Positions 9,595-23,300 are shown, numbered from the stretch's first letter. The stretch: DNA of 58,474 nt from Candidatus Levybacteria bacterium RIFCSPLOWO2_12_FULL_41_12 (GCA_001784155.1 MFPL01000007.1:103896-162369); one strand, 5' to 3'. Notes: generated by a model from the sequence alone, not told the origin. Made by a program: numbers and translations.

Positions 9595-11193
9595 ATGTTT
9601 GTATTAGCATTTCTGGTTGGAATTTATTCTTATTTAATTTTAAGCATTGGTCTTCTTGGCATTTTATATAGGGAAACTATTTATGTTTCATCGTTAATAT
9701 TCATTTTATTTTTTGTCTACATATATAAAAGTTATTTTATAGATGGGGTTAGACATGCTAAGCATTTCGCAGTTGAGGTCACAAAAGACAAGAAAATTTT
9801 ATTTCTAATTTGTCTTCTCTCAGCCCACGCATTAGTAAATCTTATAGGAGTACTGGGTCCTGAAATCTCCTTCGACGCCTTGTGGTACCATTTGACTCTT
9901 CCTAAAATTTATCTTCAAAATAATGAAGTCTTTTTTATCCCGGGAAGTCTCTTTTACTACTCGGCAATGCCAAAACTTACAGAAATGCTATACATTCCAG
10001 CAGTTCTTTTGAGTGGAGAAATCCTTGCAAAGCTTATACACTTTTCGTTTGGTGTTATCACGTGCATCTCGGTATATAAAATCACTCGGGAATTTTTAAA
10101 TAAAAGATACGCGGTTTTAGCATCACTGCTTTTTTATGGAAACTTGGTAGTAGGATGGGAATCTATCGCCTCTTACGTTGACCTATCTAGAACTTTTTTT
10201 GAGTCCCTTTCTTTTCTTGCATTTCTCTATTGGATTAAGACAAAAAAAGAGTATTTTTTCATTACTTCAGCTTTTATGTTGGGTCTTGCCGTTTCCTCAA
10301 AGGTGATAGCGTTAGGGAGTCTTGTGATTTATTTTGTTTTGATTGGAATGAATGTTGAAAAAGTAGCTGAGCGCATAAAGAGGGTTTTTATATTTTCTTT
10401 TCTTGCTATATTTCCTTCTCTGCCTTGGATTGCATTTGCCTACGTTCATACAGGTAATCCGGTCTATCCCTTTTTTACCGATCTTTATCAAACAAGACTC
10501 AATATAAACATATTTCCATACGACGTATTTAAAACAATTAGGGATACTTTTCTTTATGGACAGGATCCAATATCTCCAATCTACCTAATAATTATTCCTA
10601 TTGTTTTGGTAGTCTTTCCTAGATTGAAAAAATTGGCTAAAATGCCCTTTGTTTATAGCGGATTGGCTTTATTAATATGGTATTTGACGCCTCAAACAGG
10701 GGGTGGCAGGTTTATTCTTCCCTATCTTCCCGTACTCTCTGTTGCCACGCTTATTACGGTAAGCGCAGTAAGAGACAGGCTGATTAAAAAACTATTGGTG
10801 AGTCTTATGATATTTGTTTTTGTAGTTTCTATCGGTTATAGATTTCTCGCAAATCAGAAATTCATTGGCTTTCTGACGGGAGCCCAGTCAAAGAGCGAAT
10901 TTCTTAGAAAAAATCTTAATTTTTCGTATGGAGACTTTTACGATATTGATGGATTTTTCAAAAAAACAATTAAAGATTCGGACACGGTTCTGCTTTACGG
11001 TTTTCATAATCTTTACTACGCAGACTTTAAATTTGTTCATTCAAGCTATTCGAGAGAGGGCGACAAGTTTAATTATATTGCAACTCAAGGGGTCCAGATC
11101 CCTGAAAGGTTTAAGTATTGGCAGCTCATGTATTCAAATCCAGCAACTAATGTAAGAATTTATACCCTAGGAGGTAGAGAATGGATCTATTGA
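9595..11193 (+). CDS. Polytopic membrane glycosyltransferase-like protein (GT-C)
   Basis: ATG at 9595 with GAGGAGG Shine-Dalgarno (listed start 9580 is TTG); many TM segments. Confidence 0.6.
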   Translation: MFVLAFLVGIYSYLILSIGLLGILYRETIYVSSLIFILFFVYIYKSYFIDGVRHAKHFAVEVTKDKKILFLICLLSAHALVNLIGVLGPEISFDALWYHLTLPKIYLQNNEVFFIPGSLFYYSAMPKLTEMLYIPAVLLSGEILAKLIHFSFGVITCISVYKITREFLNKRYAVLASLLFYGNLVVGWESIASYVDLSRTFFESLSFLAFLYWIKTKKEYFFITSAFMLGLAVSSKVIALGSLVIYFVLIGMNVEKVAERIKRVFIFSFLAIFPSLPWIAFAYVHTGNPVYPFFTDLYQTRLNINIFPYDVFKTIRDTFLYGQDPISPIYLIIIPIVLVVFPRLKKLAKMPFVYSGLALLIWYLTPQTGGGRFILPYLPVLSVATLITVSAVRDRLIKKLLVSLMIFVFVVSIGYRFLANQKFIGFLTGAQSKSEFLRKNLNFSYGDFYDIDGFFKKTIKDSDTVLLYGFHNLYYADFKFVHSSYSREGDKFNYIATQGVQIPERFKYWQLMYSNPATNVRIYTLGGREWIY

Positions 11194-12350
11194 TAGTAGC
11201 AATATTTCTAGTATTTCCACTGGGCGAGATAGCAAGAATACATCTGGGAGAAGTATCCGTTGGGCTGATTGACCTCCTAATGCTTCCCGCAATTTTTCTG
11301 TCTCTTAGGGTTTCTTACAAAGAAAAATCAAAACTGTTATATCCAATAGCGCTTACTGCGCTTGCGTTTCTTTTCTCTCTTTTGATTAACCTGTCTCAAT
11401 ACAGCTTGGATCAAAGTTTAGTAGCAATTCTATATCTTATCAGATGGATTTCTTATTCATCGATTTATATCATCCTATTGAGGTTTGCCCGGAAGAATAA
11501 AAAAAATCTATATCGTTATATGTTTTTTTCAGGAGCACTCTTTCTGACGTTAGGTTTTTTTCAGTATTTTTTCTATCCCAGTCTTAAAAACCTTTATTAT
11601 TTAGGGTGGGATGAACATATGTATAGACTTTTTTCAACTTTTCTAGATCCAAACTTCACTGGAATATTCATGTCTCTGTTTTTATTTTTTTCATTTATTC
11701 TGAGAGATAAAATAGCAGGTAAGAATAAAACTCTTAAGTTTCTAGTAGATACTTCGATTCCTTTTTCAGCGCTTGCTGTAGTTTTAACATATTCAAGGAG
11801 TGCTTTAATCACCCTTCTAACTGGGTTTTTCGTTTACTGCATTATAAAAAGAAACGTTAGGCTTCTTGCTTTCATTCTTTTTTCTTCAATATTGGTTTTT
11901 GTTGTCCTGTCTAAGAATTTCTACATAGAGAACACAAACCTCCTTCGTACTGCTTCTTCCAAGCAAAGACTCGAGACAATCGTTCAAAGTGTCGAAATTT
12001 ATAAAAAGAGTCCTGTTTTTGGAATAGGATTTAATGCTTTAAGGTATGCCAGGGAAGAAAGCGGATTTAAAGATAAATCACTATTTGGCCCAAGTCACTC
12101 CGGAGCGGGAGTGGATAATAGTTTTGTTTTTGTTTTGGTGACTTCTGGTATTGTGGGACTCGCGGCCTATCTTTATCTGCTGTACAGCATTTTTCTTCTG
12201 GCTGTTAAAAAACTTTCAGAGCCCGAAGGCGTTCTTCTTCTGGTTTCCCTCTCGGGACTAGTAATATCGTCTTTTTTTATCAACTCCTTGTTCTTCAGCT
12301 TTTTAATGATCTGGGTTTGGGCGCTTGCTGCTATTTCGGAGCGTACTTAA
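11181..12350 (+). CDS. O-antigen ligase/polymerase (Wzy/WaaL-like) membrane protein
   Basis: Polytopic ORF with 'PVFGIGFNALRYAREESG...SHSGAGVDNSFVFVLVTSGIVGLAAYL' Wzy_C-like loop. Confidence 0.75.
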   Translation: MDLLIVAIFLVFPLGEIARIHLGEVSVGLIDLLMLPAIFLSLRVSYKEKSKLLYPIALTALAFLFSLLINLSQYSLDQSLVAILYLIRWISYSSIYIILLRFARKNKKNLYRYMFFSGALFLTLGFFQYFFYPSLKNLYYLGWDEHMYRLFSTFLDPNFTGIFMSLFLFFSFILRDKIAGKNKTLKFLVDTSIPFSALAVVLTYSRSALITLLTGFFVYCIIKRNVRLLAFILFSSILVFVVLSKNFYIENTNLLRTASSKQRLETIVQSVEIYKKSPVFGIGFNALRYAREESGFKDKSLFGPSHSGAGVDNSFVFVLVTSGIVGLAAYLYLLYSIFLLAVKKLSEPEGVLLLVSLSGLVISSFFINSLFFSFLMIWVWALAAISERT

Positions 12351-13038
12351 CTCTTACTACCTTCTCAGCTTTATTTCCTGCCTCATCCAGCGCCTCTACC
12401 TTGATATCATTGTCGCCGTCTTTTAGAGGAAGCATGTAGGAAAATCTGTCGTTATCCATCATAGCCCAGTATCCATTAATGGTAACCCTGCTATCTGAGT
12501 CTGTTTTGCCTTTAACTTCAAAGGGGCTTTTAGATACTTCTTGGCCGTCAGTAGGGGACTCGATTTCAATTTCAGGCGGGGTAAGCTTAATATTTATTAC
12601 GGTTGGGTCTGTGAATTCACTTTCTCTTTTATTATGGGTGGCCTTAAGCTTAATGATATTCTCTCCCTCAGAAAGATTTCTTCTGAATGAGAAATCTCCA
12701 TCTCCTGCTGTTTCTTCGTCGATTAGTTCGCCGTTTATGTAGAGTTGAACCTTATATCCGGGTAGAGATGAACCTGAAATCTCAACCCTTGCGCTGTTGG
12801 TGGCTTCAGGTAGGGGATTAAGTATAGGTGTAGAAACAAAATCGTCGCTGTTCTTTAGGCTGTCAATGTTTTTATTCCCGAATAAACTTCCCGTTTGAAA
12901 ACTAAGCGTAGCTAGAAGTGGAATACCAATCTTTATCAGAAATGTTAAAATCAGAATAATTCCAAGAAAACTTAAAATAATATTTCTCTTGGACTTTCTT
13001 TCGATGTTTTTATTAAGCCTTGATCCTCTTTTCTTCAT
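12331..13038 (-). CDS. Membrane-anchored protein with Ig-like (glucodextranase_B-type) domains
   Basis: One N-terminal TM, then repeated ...GY-V-LYINGE..., ...SRVTINGYWAMMDND... beta-rich domains. Confidence 0.65.
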   Translation of the reverse strand: MKKRGSRLNKNIERKSKRNIILSFLGIILILTFLIKIGIPLLATLSFQTGSLFGNKNIDSLKNSDDFVSTPILNPLPEATNSARVEISGSSLPGYKVQLYINGELIDEETAGDGDFSFRRNLSEGENIIKLKATHNKRESEFTDPTVINIKLTPPEIEIESPTDGQEVSKSPFEVKGKTDSDSRVTINGYWAMMDNDRFSYMLPLKDGDNDIKVEALDEAGNKAEKVVRVKYAPK

Positions 13039-13040
13039 GA

Positions 13041-13111
13041 GCCGACAGCAGGAATCGAACCTGCGACCTAGTGTTTACGAAACACTTGCTCTGCCCCTGA
13101 GCTATGTCGGC
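13041..13111 (-). tRNA. tRNA-Thr (anticodon CGT)
   Basis: Cloverleaf read by eye: acceptor GCCGACA/TGTCGGC, anticodon arm AGTGT-TTCGTAA-ACACT, T arm GCAGG-TTCGATT-CCTGC. Confidence 0.95.
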
Positions 13112-13276
13112 AAACTGCCACTGACCCGCCAGCAACGCTTGCGCTAGCATAGCGGGCAGGGTTACTTAGGCGAACTACTGGTATTTTATAAAACTCTGCC
13201 CAAAAGGGCAAATTATCATATACGAGAAGACTGTGAGACGGGTGAACTGCCTAAGTGTTTCAATCCTTGTGGCAGA

Positions 13277-13894
13277 TTATTCGGTTGCAATACGTTTTGC
13301 TTCGCCCTTTATAGCTCCATTTTCGTAAATAAATTCAAGCGCTTCACCCTTTTTAGGGTAATAGTCTTTCTGCATTTGTGCGTAAGAATTCGGAATCCCA
13401 TCATTTCTTAATACCCAATAGAGAGCGCATAGAGGATCTCCATGCGAAACGATTGCGATAGCTCCGAAACCATTTCTTTTTGCCACGGATTGTATATGCT
13501 CAAAAGCTACCCTTTCTCTGTCAATTAAATGCTCTAAAGTTTCTTGGGTAGGCCCAAATGGATGAGCGTAGACATCACTCCCAACAGAATTCAACTCGTC
13601 CAGAGTATGTCCATCACTTTCATTTGGATCAACTTCCCTCAAATCTCTTACTGTTTCTAAATCTGCTATGCCTAGGTCTTCTTGCAAAATCCTTGCTGTT
13701 TGAGTAGTTCTTAAATAGGGACTTACGTATAACGCGTCTGGCACTATGCTATTCTTTACTAGTTCTTTTGCTAGCGCGTGAGCCTGTTTTTCTCCAAGTT
13801 TAGATAGGGGAGAATCGGGAAGAGAAACTAGTCTTCTGCCCTGATCATCGACTGGTCCCTTTTGATCAGTATGTCTTATGAGTAGAACTTTCAC
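13277..13894 (-). CDS. Histidine phosphatase family protein (phosphoglycerate mutase-like)
   Basis: VLLIRHTDQ N-terminus, 'YVSPYLRTTQTA', 'AIVSHGDPL'; GTG start. Confidence 0.85.
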   Translation of the reverse strand: MKVLLIRHTDQKGPVDDQGRRLVSLPDSPLSKLGEKQAHALAKELVKNSIVPDALYVSPYLRTTQTARILQEDLGIADLETVRDLREVDPNESDGHTLDELNSVGSDVYAHPFGPTQETLEHLIDRERVAFEHIQSVAKRNGFGAIAIVSHGDPLCALYWVLRNDGIPNSYAQMQKDYYPKKGEALEFIYENGAIKGEAKRIATE

Positions 13895-13918
13895 TTAGCT
13901 ATTTTATAAAATTGAGGA

Positions 13919-14239
13919 TTAAAGAGCAAACTCAGAGGAGTCATCCTGCCAGGAGTAAACGATACGCGAGCCCGTAAGAGTTCTTAGCGTTGGGAATTTG
14001 GCTTGTTTTAAAGCTTCACCTCTTAATGTTTCATTTGTTACTAAAACAACTTCTCCGTCGTCTATTTCGTGATCCACTCTTACCTCGGCGGGTCCAGTTT
14101 CTGTTAATGTATCTCTGAATGTTAGGACATCAAGTTGAGTAGCGTGAGTATAAGCCCGTAGTGTAACAGTTTTTCCCGCTCGAAATGGTTCTCCCTTTTT
14201 GAGTCCAAAGAATTGTTCTTTCTGTCCGTATAGTGTCAT
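13919..14239 (-). CDS. Hypothetical protein
   Basis: ORF; ATG at 14239 (MTLYGQKEQFFGLKKGE) preferred over TTG at 14275. Confidence 0.5.
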   Translation of the reverse strand: MTLYGQKEQFFGLKKGEPFRAGKTVTLRAYTHATQLDVLTFRDTLTETGPAEVRVDHEIDDGEVVLVTNETLRGEALKQAKFPTLRTLTGSRIVYSWQDDSSEFAL

Positions 14240-14314
14240 ATCGAGGAATATATCATACAAAAATCGAATATTCAACTATCTTTTCAAAACTACGATTGAC
14301 GTAAATGACCGCAA

Positions 14315-16981
<2,667 letters not shown>

Positions 16982-18517
16982 TTATTTAAAAACTTTCTTA
17001 AATCCAGTCACAGATTTTTCCATTTCCTTTAATACTGTCTCTGAAGGTTTTTCTCCCGCTGATAGGATAGAGATAAGTTTTGAATAGTTTCTGGTAATGT
17101 ACTGATGATATTCCTTCTCAAACTTACCAATCCGATCAACAGGAATGTCATCTAAGTGTCCATTTGTTACTGCCCATATGCTTAGGATTTCAAGGGGTTC
17201 GGGTAAGGGCTGGTATTGCCCTTGCTTGAGAATTTCCTGTGTTCTTTTTCCCCTCTCTAAAGCAGAGGCAGTTGCGGGATCGAGATCTGAGCCAAACTGT
17301 GAAAAAGCAGCAAGCTCAGCGAATTGTGCCAACTCGAGCTTCATTTTTCCAGAAACAGACTTCATTGCCGAAGTTTGTGCCGATCCGCCAACTCTTGATA
17401 CCGAAGTACCTATGTTAATTGCAGGCCTAACCCCGCCATTAAATAGATCTGATTGTAAATAGATTTGGCCGTCTGTAATAGATATAACATTTGTTGGGAT
17501 GTAGGCTGAAATATCATTTGCCTGAGTCTCAATTACAGGAAGGGCAGTGATTGATCCGCCTCCATTTTTTGCGTTTAGTTTTACAGCCCGTTCGAGAAGT
17601 CTTGAATGAAGATAGAAAACGTCTCCGGGATAGGCCTCCCTACCCGCAGGACGCTTTAAGACCAACGAAATCTGTCTATAAGCCCATGCATGTTTAGTCA
17701 GATCATCGTAGACCACGAGAACATCCTGGCCTTTTTCAAGAAAGTATTCAGCTATTGCAGCTCCGGAATAGGGAGCCAGATATTGTAAAGCTGCCGGATC
17801 CGATGCAGAGGCCGAAACAACTATCGTATATTCCATAGCTTCATTCTCCTCGAGTTTTCCGATGATCCGAGTAATATTGCTTCTTTTCTGGCCAATCGCA
17901 ACATATATACAAACAACTGGTCTAAGTCCAGTCGATTTGCCCTTGTTTTTGTTGTAAGATTTCTGATTTATTATCGTGTCAATCGCGATAGCAGTTTTAC
18001 CAAGCCCTCGGTCTCCGATGATAAGCTCTCTTTGGCCGCGCCCGATGGGAAACATAGCGTCAATTGCTTTGATACCTGTCTTGATGGGTGTATTAACAGG
18101 CTCTCTCTCAACAACGCCTGCAGCTATTTTTTCAAGTGGCATTTGTTTTCCCTTTTTAATCCTTGTCCGACCATCCTGAGGATCACCAAGTGGGCCTATG
18201 ACACGTCCTAAAAGGTCCTCAGATACGCTAATAGATAACATTTCTCCCGTTCTTTTGACTAAGTCTCCCTCTTTTATTTCGTCTCCGCCTCCCAGAAGAA
18301 TAATTGATACCGAGTCTTCGTCTAGATCCAATATTACTCCCGAAGTATTTCCGTCAAATTCCACCCTCTCTCCCATTGTTGCCCGGGAAAGGCCCGATGC
18401 CCTTATGACCCCGTCTGTATTTCTCTCTACTACACCGATATTTTGAACTTTAGGATCGGAGCTAAGAGAGCTAAGCTTCTTTTCAAGCTGTTGTAATATG
18501 TCTTCGCTATTTATCAT
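16982..18517 (-). CDS. atpA: F1Fo ATP synthase subunit alpha
   Basis: GDRGLGKTAIAIDTIINQK; VSRVGGSAQTSAMK. Confidence 0.98.
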   Translation of the reverse strand: MINSEDILQQLEKKLSSLSSDPKVQNIGVVERNTDGVIRASGLSRATMGERVEFDGNTSGVILDLDEDSVSIILLGGGDEIKEGDLVKRTGEMLSISVSEDLLGRVIGPLGDPQDGRTRIKKGKQMPLEKIAAGVVEREPVNTPIKTGIKAIDAMFPIGRGQRELIIGDRGLGKTAIAIDTIINQKSYNKNKGKSTGLRPVVCIYVAIGQKRSNITRIIGKLEENEAMEYTIVVSASASDPAALQYLAPYSGAAIAEYFLEKGQDVLVVYDDLTKHAWAYRQISLVLKRPAGREAYPGDVFYLHSRLLERAVKLNAKNGGGSITALPVIETQANDISAYIPTNVISITDGQIYLQSDLFNGGVRPAINIGTSVSRVGGSAQTSAMKSVSGKMKLELAQFAELAAFSQFGSDLDPATASALERGKRTQEILKQGQYQPLPEPLEILSIWAVTNGHLDDIPVDRIGKFEKEYHQYITRNYSKLISILSAGEKPSETVLKEMEKSVTGFKKVFK

Positions 18518-18869
18518 AATCTGCTATTTTCCTCAAGTTATTCTCAAGCAGGTCTTTAAGACTTAGCTCGTAAATATTATCGTAATTTCTTATCTTTACA
18601 CCCGCGAGGAGAGTAGAATCTATCGTTATTTCTATTTTTTTCTCTGGGTAAATAACTGAGAAGGTTTTTTGAACAAATGCTTTAATCTCGTTATTTTCAG
18701 GGATGGAAATATATACAGTCTGTTTGTCGATAAGCCTCTTTAAAGCCTTCAGGTATGTTCTTAAGTCGCTCTTTTTCAAAACCCTACTAATTCTTTTGAA
18801 TTTTGCTAAGTCTAGGTTATTTTTTTTAAAACTGTATAGGGCGAGTGTGTTAACCGTTTTCTTATTCAT
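18507..18869 (-). CDS. atpH: F1Fo ATP synthase subunit delta (short, 120 aa)
   Basis: Position between b and alpha; C-terminal 'IDSTLLAGVKIRNYDNIYELSLKDLLENNLRKI'. Confidence 0.8.
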   Translation of the reverse strand: MNKKTVNTLALYSFKKNNLDLAKFKRISRVLKKSDLRTYLKALKRLIDKQTVYISIPENNEIKAFVQKTFSVIYPEKKIEITIDSTLLAGVKIRNYDNIYELSLKDLLENNLRKIADYDK

Positions 18870-19371
18870 TATGTTCTAATCTTATCTGATCAGCCGCCTT
18901 TTTGATAAGAGTCTTTTGTTGGTTTTTATCTAAGAGATGCGATAGGGAATTTTCTAAAATCTTAAGCGCAATCCCCGAAACCCTTGCCATAAGTTTATTC
19001 TCAGCGTCTTCTGTTTCCTGCTGGATGGTAAGACGAGCCCCTGTGATAAGCCTTTCTGATTGAGTTTTGGCCTTCAGTTCTATTTCGGAAGCCATTTCCT
19101 CTGCCTGAATCCTAGCTTCACCGACTATTTTATCAGCTTGAGCCTGAGCACTTTTTAACATCTTCTGCTCTTGATCTTGTGCATCAGCCAGGATTTTCTG
19201 GCCTTCTTCGGAATCCTTAATCCCCTTTTTAATATCAAACTCGCGCTTCCTAAGTATCTCAAGAATAGGTTTATACGCAAACCTTTTTAAGAGGTAAAAA
19301 ATTATTAAGAAATTAACAATTTGTGCAATTAACAGAATCGGATTTACACCGAAATCTTTAAGAATTTCCAT
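18862..19371 (-). CDS. atpF: F1Fo ATP synthase subunit b
   Basis: N-terminal TM, long coiled coil; operon position. Confidence 0.93.
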   Translation of the reverse strand: MEILKDFGVNPILLIAQIVNFLIIFYLLKRFAYKPILEILRKREFDIKKGIKDSEEGQKILADAQDQEQKMLKSAQAQADKIVGEARIQAEEMASEIELKAKTQSERLITGARLTIQQETEDAENKLMARVSGIALKILENSLSHLLDKNQQKTLIKKAADQIRLEHNE

Positions 19372-19372
19372 C

Positions 19373-19579
19373 TTATCCTATAAATGCGAGAATCAAGGAA
19401 TAGATAGCAATAGCTTCGGCAAATGCCATAGCTAAAAGCATTGCTGGTAGAATTCTTCCGGATGCTTCTGGATTTCTCCCCAAAGCTTCCATTGCCTTCG
19501 CTCCTATAAATCCGACTGCAAGCGCGGGTCCTAATCCTCCAATCGCAATGATCAAACCTCCTGAAACGCTAATATTCAT
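19373..19579 (-). CDS. atpE: F1Fo ATP synthase subunit c
   Basis: 68 aa hairpin: GLGPALAVGFIGAKAMEALGRNPEA...AMAFAEAIAIYSLILAFIG. Confidence 0.97.
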   Translation of the reverse strand: MNISVSGGLIIAIGGLGPALAVGFIGAKAMEALGRNPEASGRILPAMLLAMAFAEAIAIYSLILAFIG

Positions 19580-19580
19580 G

Positions 19581-20324
19581 TTATAAGCTCACCTCCTTAG
19601 CCTCTTCGTGATGAGGCGTTGTTAATATTACCATGAAAGCCATTGTGAGCATAGCAAAAACAAGGCCTTGCACTGCGCCCACAATAACTTCCAAAAGTAA
19701 GAAAGGCAAGGGGAAAATAAAGGCAAATATATTTGAAACCGTTTCCAGCACTACCTCGCCAGCGTAAATATTACCAAAAAGTCGAAAGGAGAGCGATATA
19801 ACTTTTGTAATCTCCGAAATTATCTCAAGTGCCCCTACGAATAGAAGGATGGGGCTCAGTGAAATAAACCGGCCAATGTATGCTTTTAACCCTAATGCTC
19901 TTATGCTCATGATGTGGGTAGCTGCTACGGATATGAGTGCTAGGGCAAGTGTTGTGTTGAGGTCTGTAGTAGTACTTCTAATAATGGGAATTAGGTGGTT
20001 TTCGTCTTGAACTATCCCAACTGTAGTAAACCCGGGTATTAATCCGCTCCAATTAGCGATTACTATGAATAAAAAAAAAGTCATGAAGAAGGGAAAAATT
20101 TTTGACGTCCGGTCTCCTGCTATAGACTCGGTTAAGTTATAAAAACCGCCAATTATTAATTCGGCAACGTTTTGGAGTCTGCCTGGAATTAAACTGATTT
20201 TCTTTTTATGAATGAGAACGATCAAAGATACAAGAACTAGGTCTACGAAAATTGTATTAATGAATGTATTGGTTACGGGGAATGATCCTACAAAAAAAAT
20301 AACCTCTGACGCGAATGACGGCAT
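19581..20324 (-). CDS. atpB: F1Fo ATP synthase subunit a
   Basis: SFRLFGNIYAGEVVL motif. Confidence 0.96.
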   Translation of the reverse strand: MPSFASEVIFFVGSFPVTNTFINTIFVDLVLVSLIVLIHKKKISLIPGRLQNVAELIIGGFYNLTESIAGDRTSKIFPFFMTFFLFIVIANWSGLIPGFTTVGIVQDENHLIPIIRSTTTDLNTTLALALISVAATHIMSIRALGLKAYIGRFISLSPILLFVGALEIISEITKVISLSFRLFGNIYAGEVVLETVSNIFAFIFPLPFLLLEVIVGAVQGLVFAMLTMAFMVILTTPHHEEAKEVSL

Positions 20325-20333
20325 TGTATATTT

Positions 20334-20362
20334 ATTTTAAGGACAAATTAGCCTTAAGTCAA
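20334..20362 (-). promoter_or_regulatory. Sigma70-type promoter of the atp operon
   Basis: Minus strand TTGACT-N17-TAAAAT, then 9 nt to atpB ATG. Confidence 0.7.
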
Positions 20363-20370
20363 GAAGAAAA

Positions 20371-23300
20371 TTATATCGGAGATATCTTTTCAGCTATAAC
20401 AATAGGTCTCTCGTTTTTGGTATCTATGCGTCCTTCTATTACTACAACCTGGTCTTTTAAAAGGAGTGACTTATATTTTTCGTAAATTTTAGGAAAAACA
20501 ATGCTTTCAACCATTAACCCTTTTTCGTCCCCGATCGTTATAAAAGCCATCTCGCTGCCTGTTTTTTTTGTAAAGATTTTTCTGTAGTTTTCAATAATTC
20601 CACCAACTACTACTCTTTGTCCTTCAGCCTCATCAGCCAAAATATCTAGTTCGTGGGTGATAACCGTTTTGAGTGCTACAAGGTTATCCATCTGTGGATG
20701 AGATGTAAGATATATTCCTAAAAATTCTTTTTCAAAAGCCAGCTTCTCATTTTCTGAGAAATCCTCTACACTCCTTGCTTCTCTTTCAGCTTCTGTCTCA
20801 ATCGGCTCTCCAAAAAGACTTGTCTGGCCTTCATTCTTATCCTTTTTTTCCTTGGTAGCTTTATCCATAATATCTTGATAGTTAATAAGAAGATTAGCTC
20901 TGTTTCCAAACGAATCCATCGCCCCGGCTTTTATAAGACTTTCCACAGTTTTTTTGTTAATTACGCTCAGATCTGCGCGAGAAATAAAATCAGGAAAATC
21001 CATGAATAGACCCTTTACCTTTGTATCTATTATGTTTTTGATTGCAGCAAAGCCTAGGTTTTTGATCGCAGAAAGCCCAAACCTGATTTCGCTATTGCTC
21101 TCGATCCTGAAATCGCTTCCTGAGGTATTTATATCCGGTGGTAGAACTTTTAACCCGAGCCTTCTGCACTCGGCTACAGCTTGAGCTACCTTCTCATTCT
21201 TTATTGGGCCGGATGCTCCGCGCGATTCAGCAGTAAGAAGGGCGGTCATGAACTCCACTGAGTAATTTGCTTTTAGGTAAGCTGTTCTGTAAGCAATAGT
21301 AGCGTAGCATGCAGCATGCGCTTTATTAAATCCGTATCCTGCAAAAGGAGCAATTAGATCATAAATTTTCTCGGCTTTTTCAGAAGAAAGGCCGTTACTT
21401 ACAGCGCCTTTTAGAAATTGCTCTTTTTGTTTTTTCATTTCCGAAGGAATTTTTTTACCTATCGCTTTTCGAAACTTATCAGCATCAAGCCAGGAGTATC
21501 CAGCGATCGCTATGGTAGTTAGAAGAACGTCGTCCTGGAATGTAATAATTCCATAAGACTGAGATAGTATATCTACAAGTCTTGGATCGGGGTATTTTAT
21601 AAGCTTAGGATTTCTTTTTCTCGCAATAAACTCCGGAATATTTGCCATAGGGCCAGGTCTATATAAAGCTACCATTGCCATAAGATCAAAAATTGAAGTC
21701 GGTTTAAGATCTTTTATGTATCTCCTCATTCCGGCAGACTCGAGCTGAAAAATACCAGTTGTCTCTGCTTCTGAAAGAAGGTCATAGGTTTTTTTATCAT
21801 CTAAAGGTACTTTTGATAAATCAATTTCGGAATTTCTGGTTTCCTTAACGAATCGTAATGCTTCCTCGATGATGGTTAAATTCCTAAGACCTAAAAGGTC
21901 CATTTTGAGAAGTCCTACGCCATCGTAATCAGCTCCGATTGTGTACATATCATACTGAGTAACGATTTTTTCTCCGTTTGATTCTCTTTGAAGAGGCGTA
22001 TAATCTGTGAGTGGCTTATCAGCAATTACTACTCCCGCGGCGTGCGTTGAAGCGTGTCGGACTACGCCCTCAACCTTTCTTGCGAGATCCAAAACTTTTT
22101 TTGTGTCAGGTTCTGTAGAATAAGATATTTTTAGCTCTGGGCTTTGTTCTAGGGCACTGTCAATGGTCATCGCGTGTCCTTGCCATCCAGGCGGAATTAG
22201 TTTGGCAATTCTGTCGGGTAGGGAATAGGGATACCCCATGACTCTCCCAGTGTCTCTTACTGAACCTCGTGCTTCCATTGTTCCAAATGTTATAATTTGC
22301 GCAACTTTATCTCTGCCATATTTCTCTGTAACGTATTCTATTACCTCGTCCCGCCTAGTGTCTGCGAAATCTAGATCTATATCGGGCGCAGAAGGTCTTT
22401 CCGGGTTAAGGAATCTTTCAAAAGGTAATTTAAAGAAGAAGGGATCAATGTCTGTAATTCCCAGTGAGTAAGAAACAACCGATCCCGCGGCAGATCCCCT
22501 TCCCGGTCCTACAGAGATGCCTTGGCTTTTAGCCCAGTTCACAAAATCTGCGACTATAAGAAAGTAAGTCTCGTATTTTTTTCCCAGTATTACTGAAAGT
22601 TCATGATCCGCTCTTTCCTTTATTTCGGGTGTTATCTTTAAGTAGCGCACTTTTAAGCCCTTGTCTACAAGGTCTTTAAGAAAAGCAGAAGTTGTTTTCC
22701 CCTTTGGTACTTCAAAGTTAGGCATTATCCATTTCCCTAGATTTATCTCGACATTACACATCTCCGCAATTTTGACCGTGTTTTCTATGGCTTCGGGATA
22801 CTGTATAAAAAGACCCTTCATCTCTTCAGGGGACTTAATATAAAAATCTGGCGAGTCTATCATAGATAGCCTTCTATTGGGTGTATCCAGCGTTGTCTGG
22901 GTCTGGATACAAAGTAAAGCCTCCTGTGCTTCTGCGTCGGTTTTGTTTACATAATGATTGTCGTTAGTTGCTACCAGGGGAATACCGAGTTTTTTGGACA
23001 GATCAATTAGTTTCTCGTTTACGTTGTCTTGGTCTTTAACATTTAGATGTTTTTGAAGTTCCAGATAAAAATGGCCGGGTCCAAAAACCCCGGTTAATTC
23101 CTTTGCCCTTCTTATCGCCGTCTCTTCTTGATTTTGGAGAAGGGGATCTGATATATATCCGTTAACACAAGAGCTTAAGCATATTAACCCTTCGCTATTT
23201 TGCTTGAGAAGCTCTATATCACTTCGCGGTTTGTAGTAGTAGCCCTCGAGGTTTGATATAGAAATAATTTTCATTAGGTTTTTGTATCCTATTTCATCTT

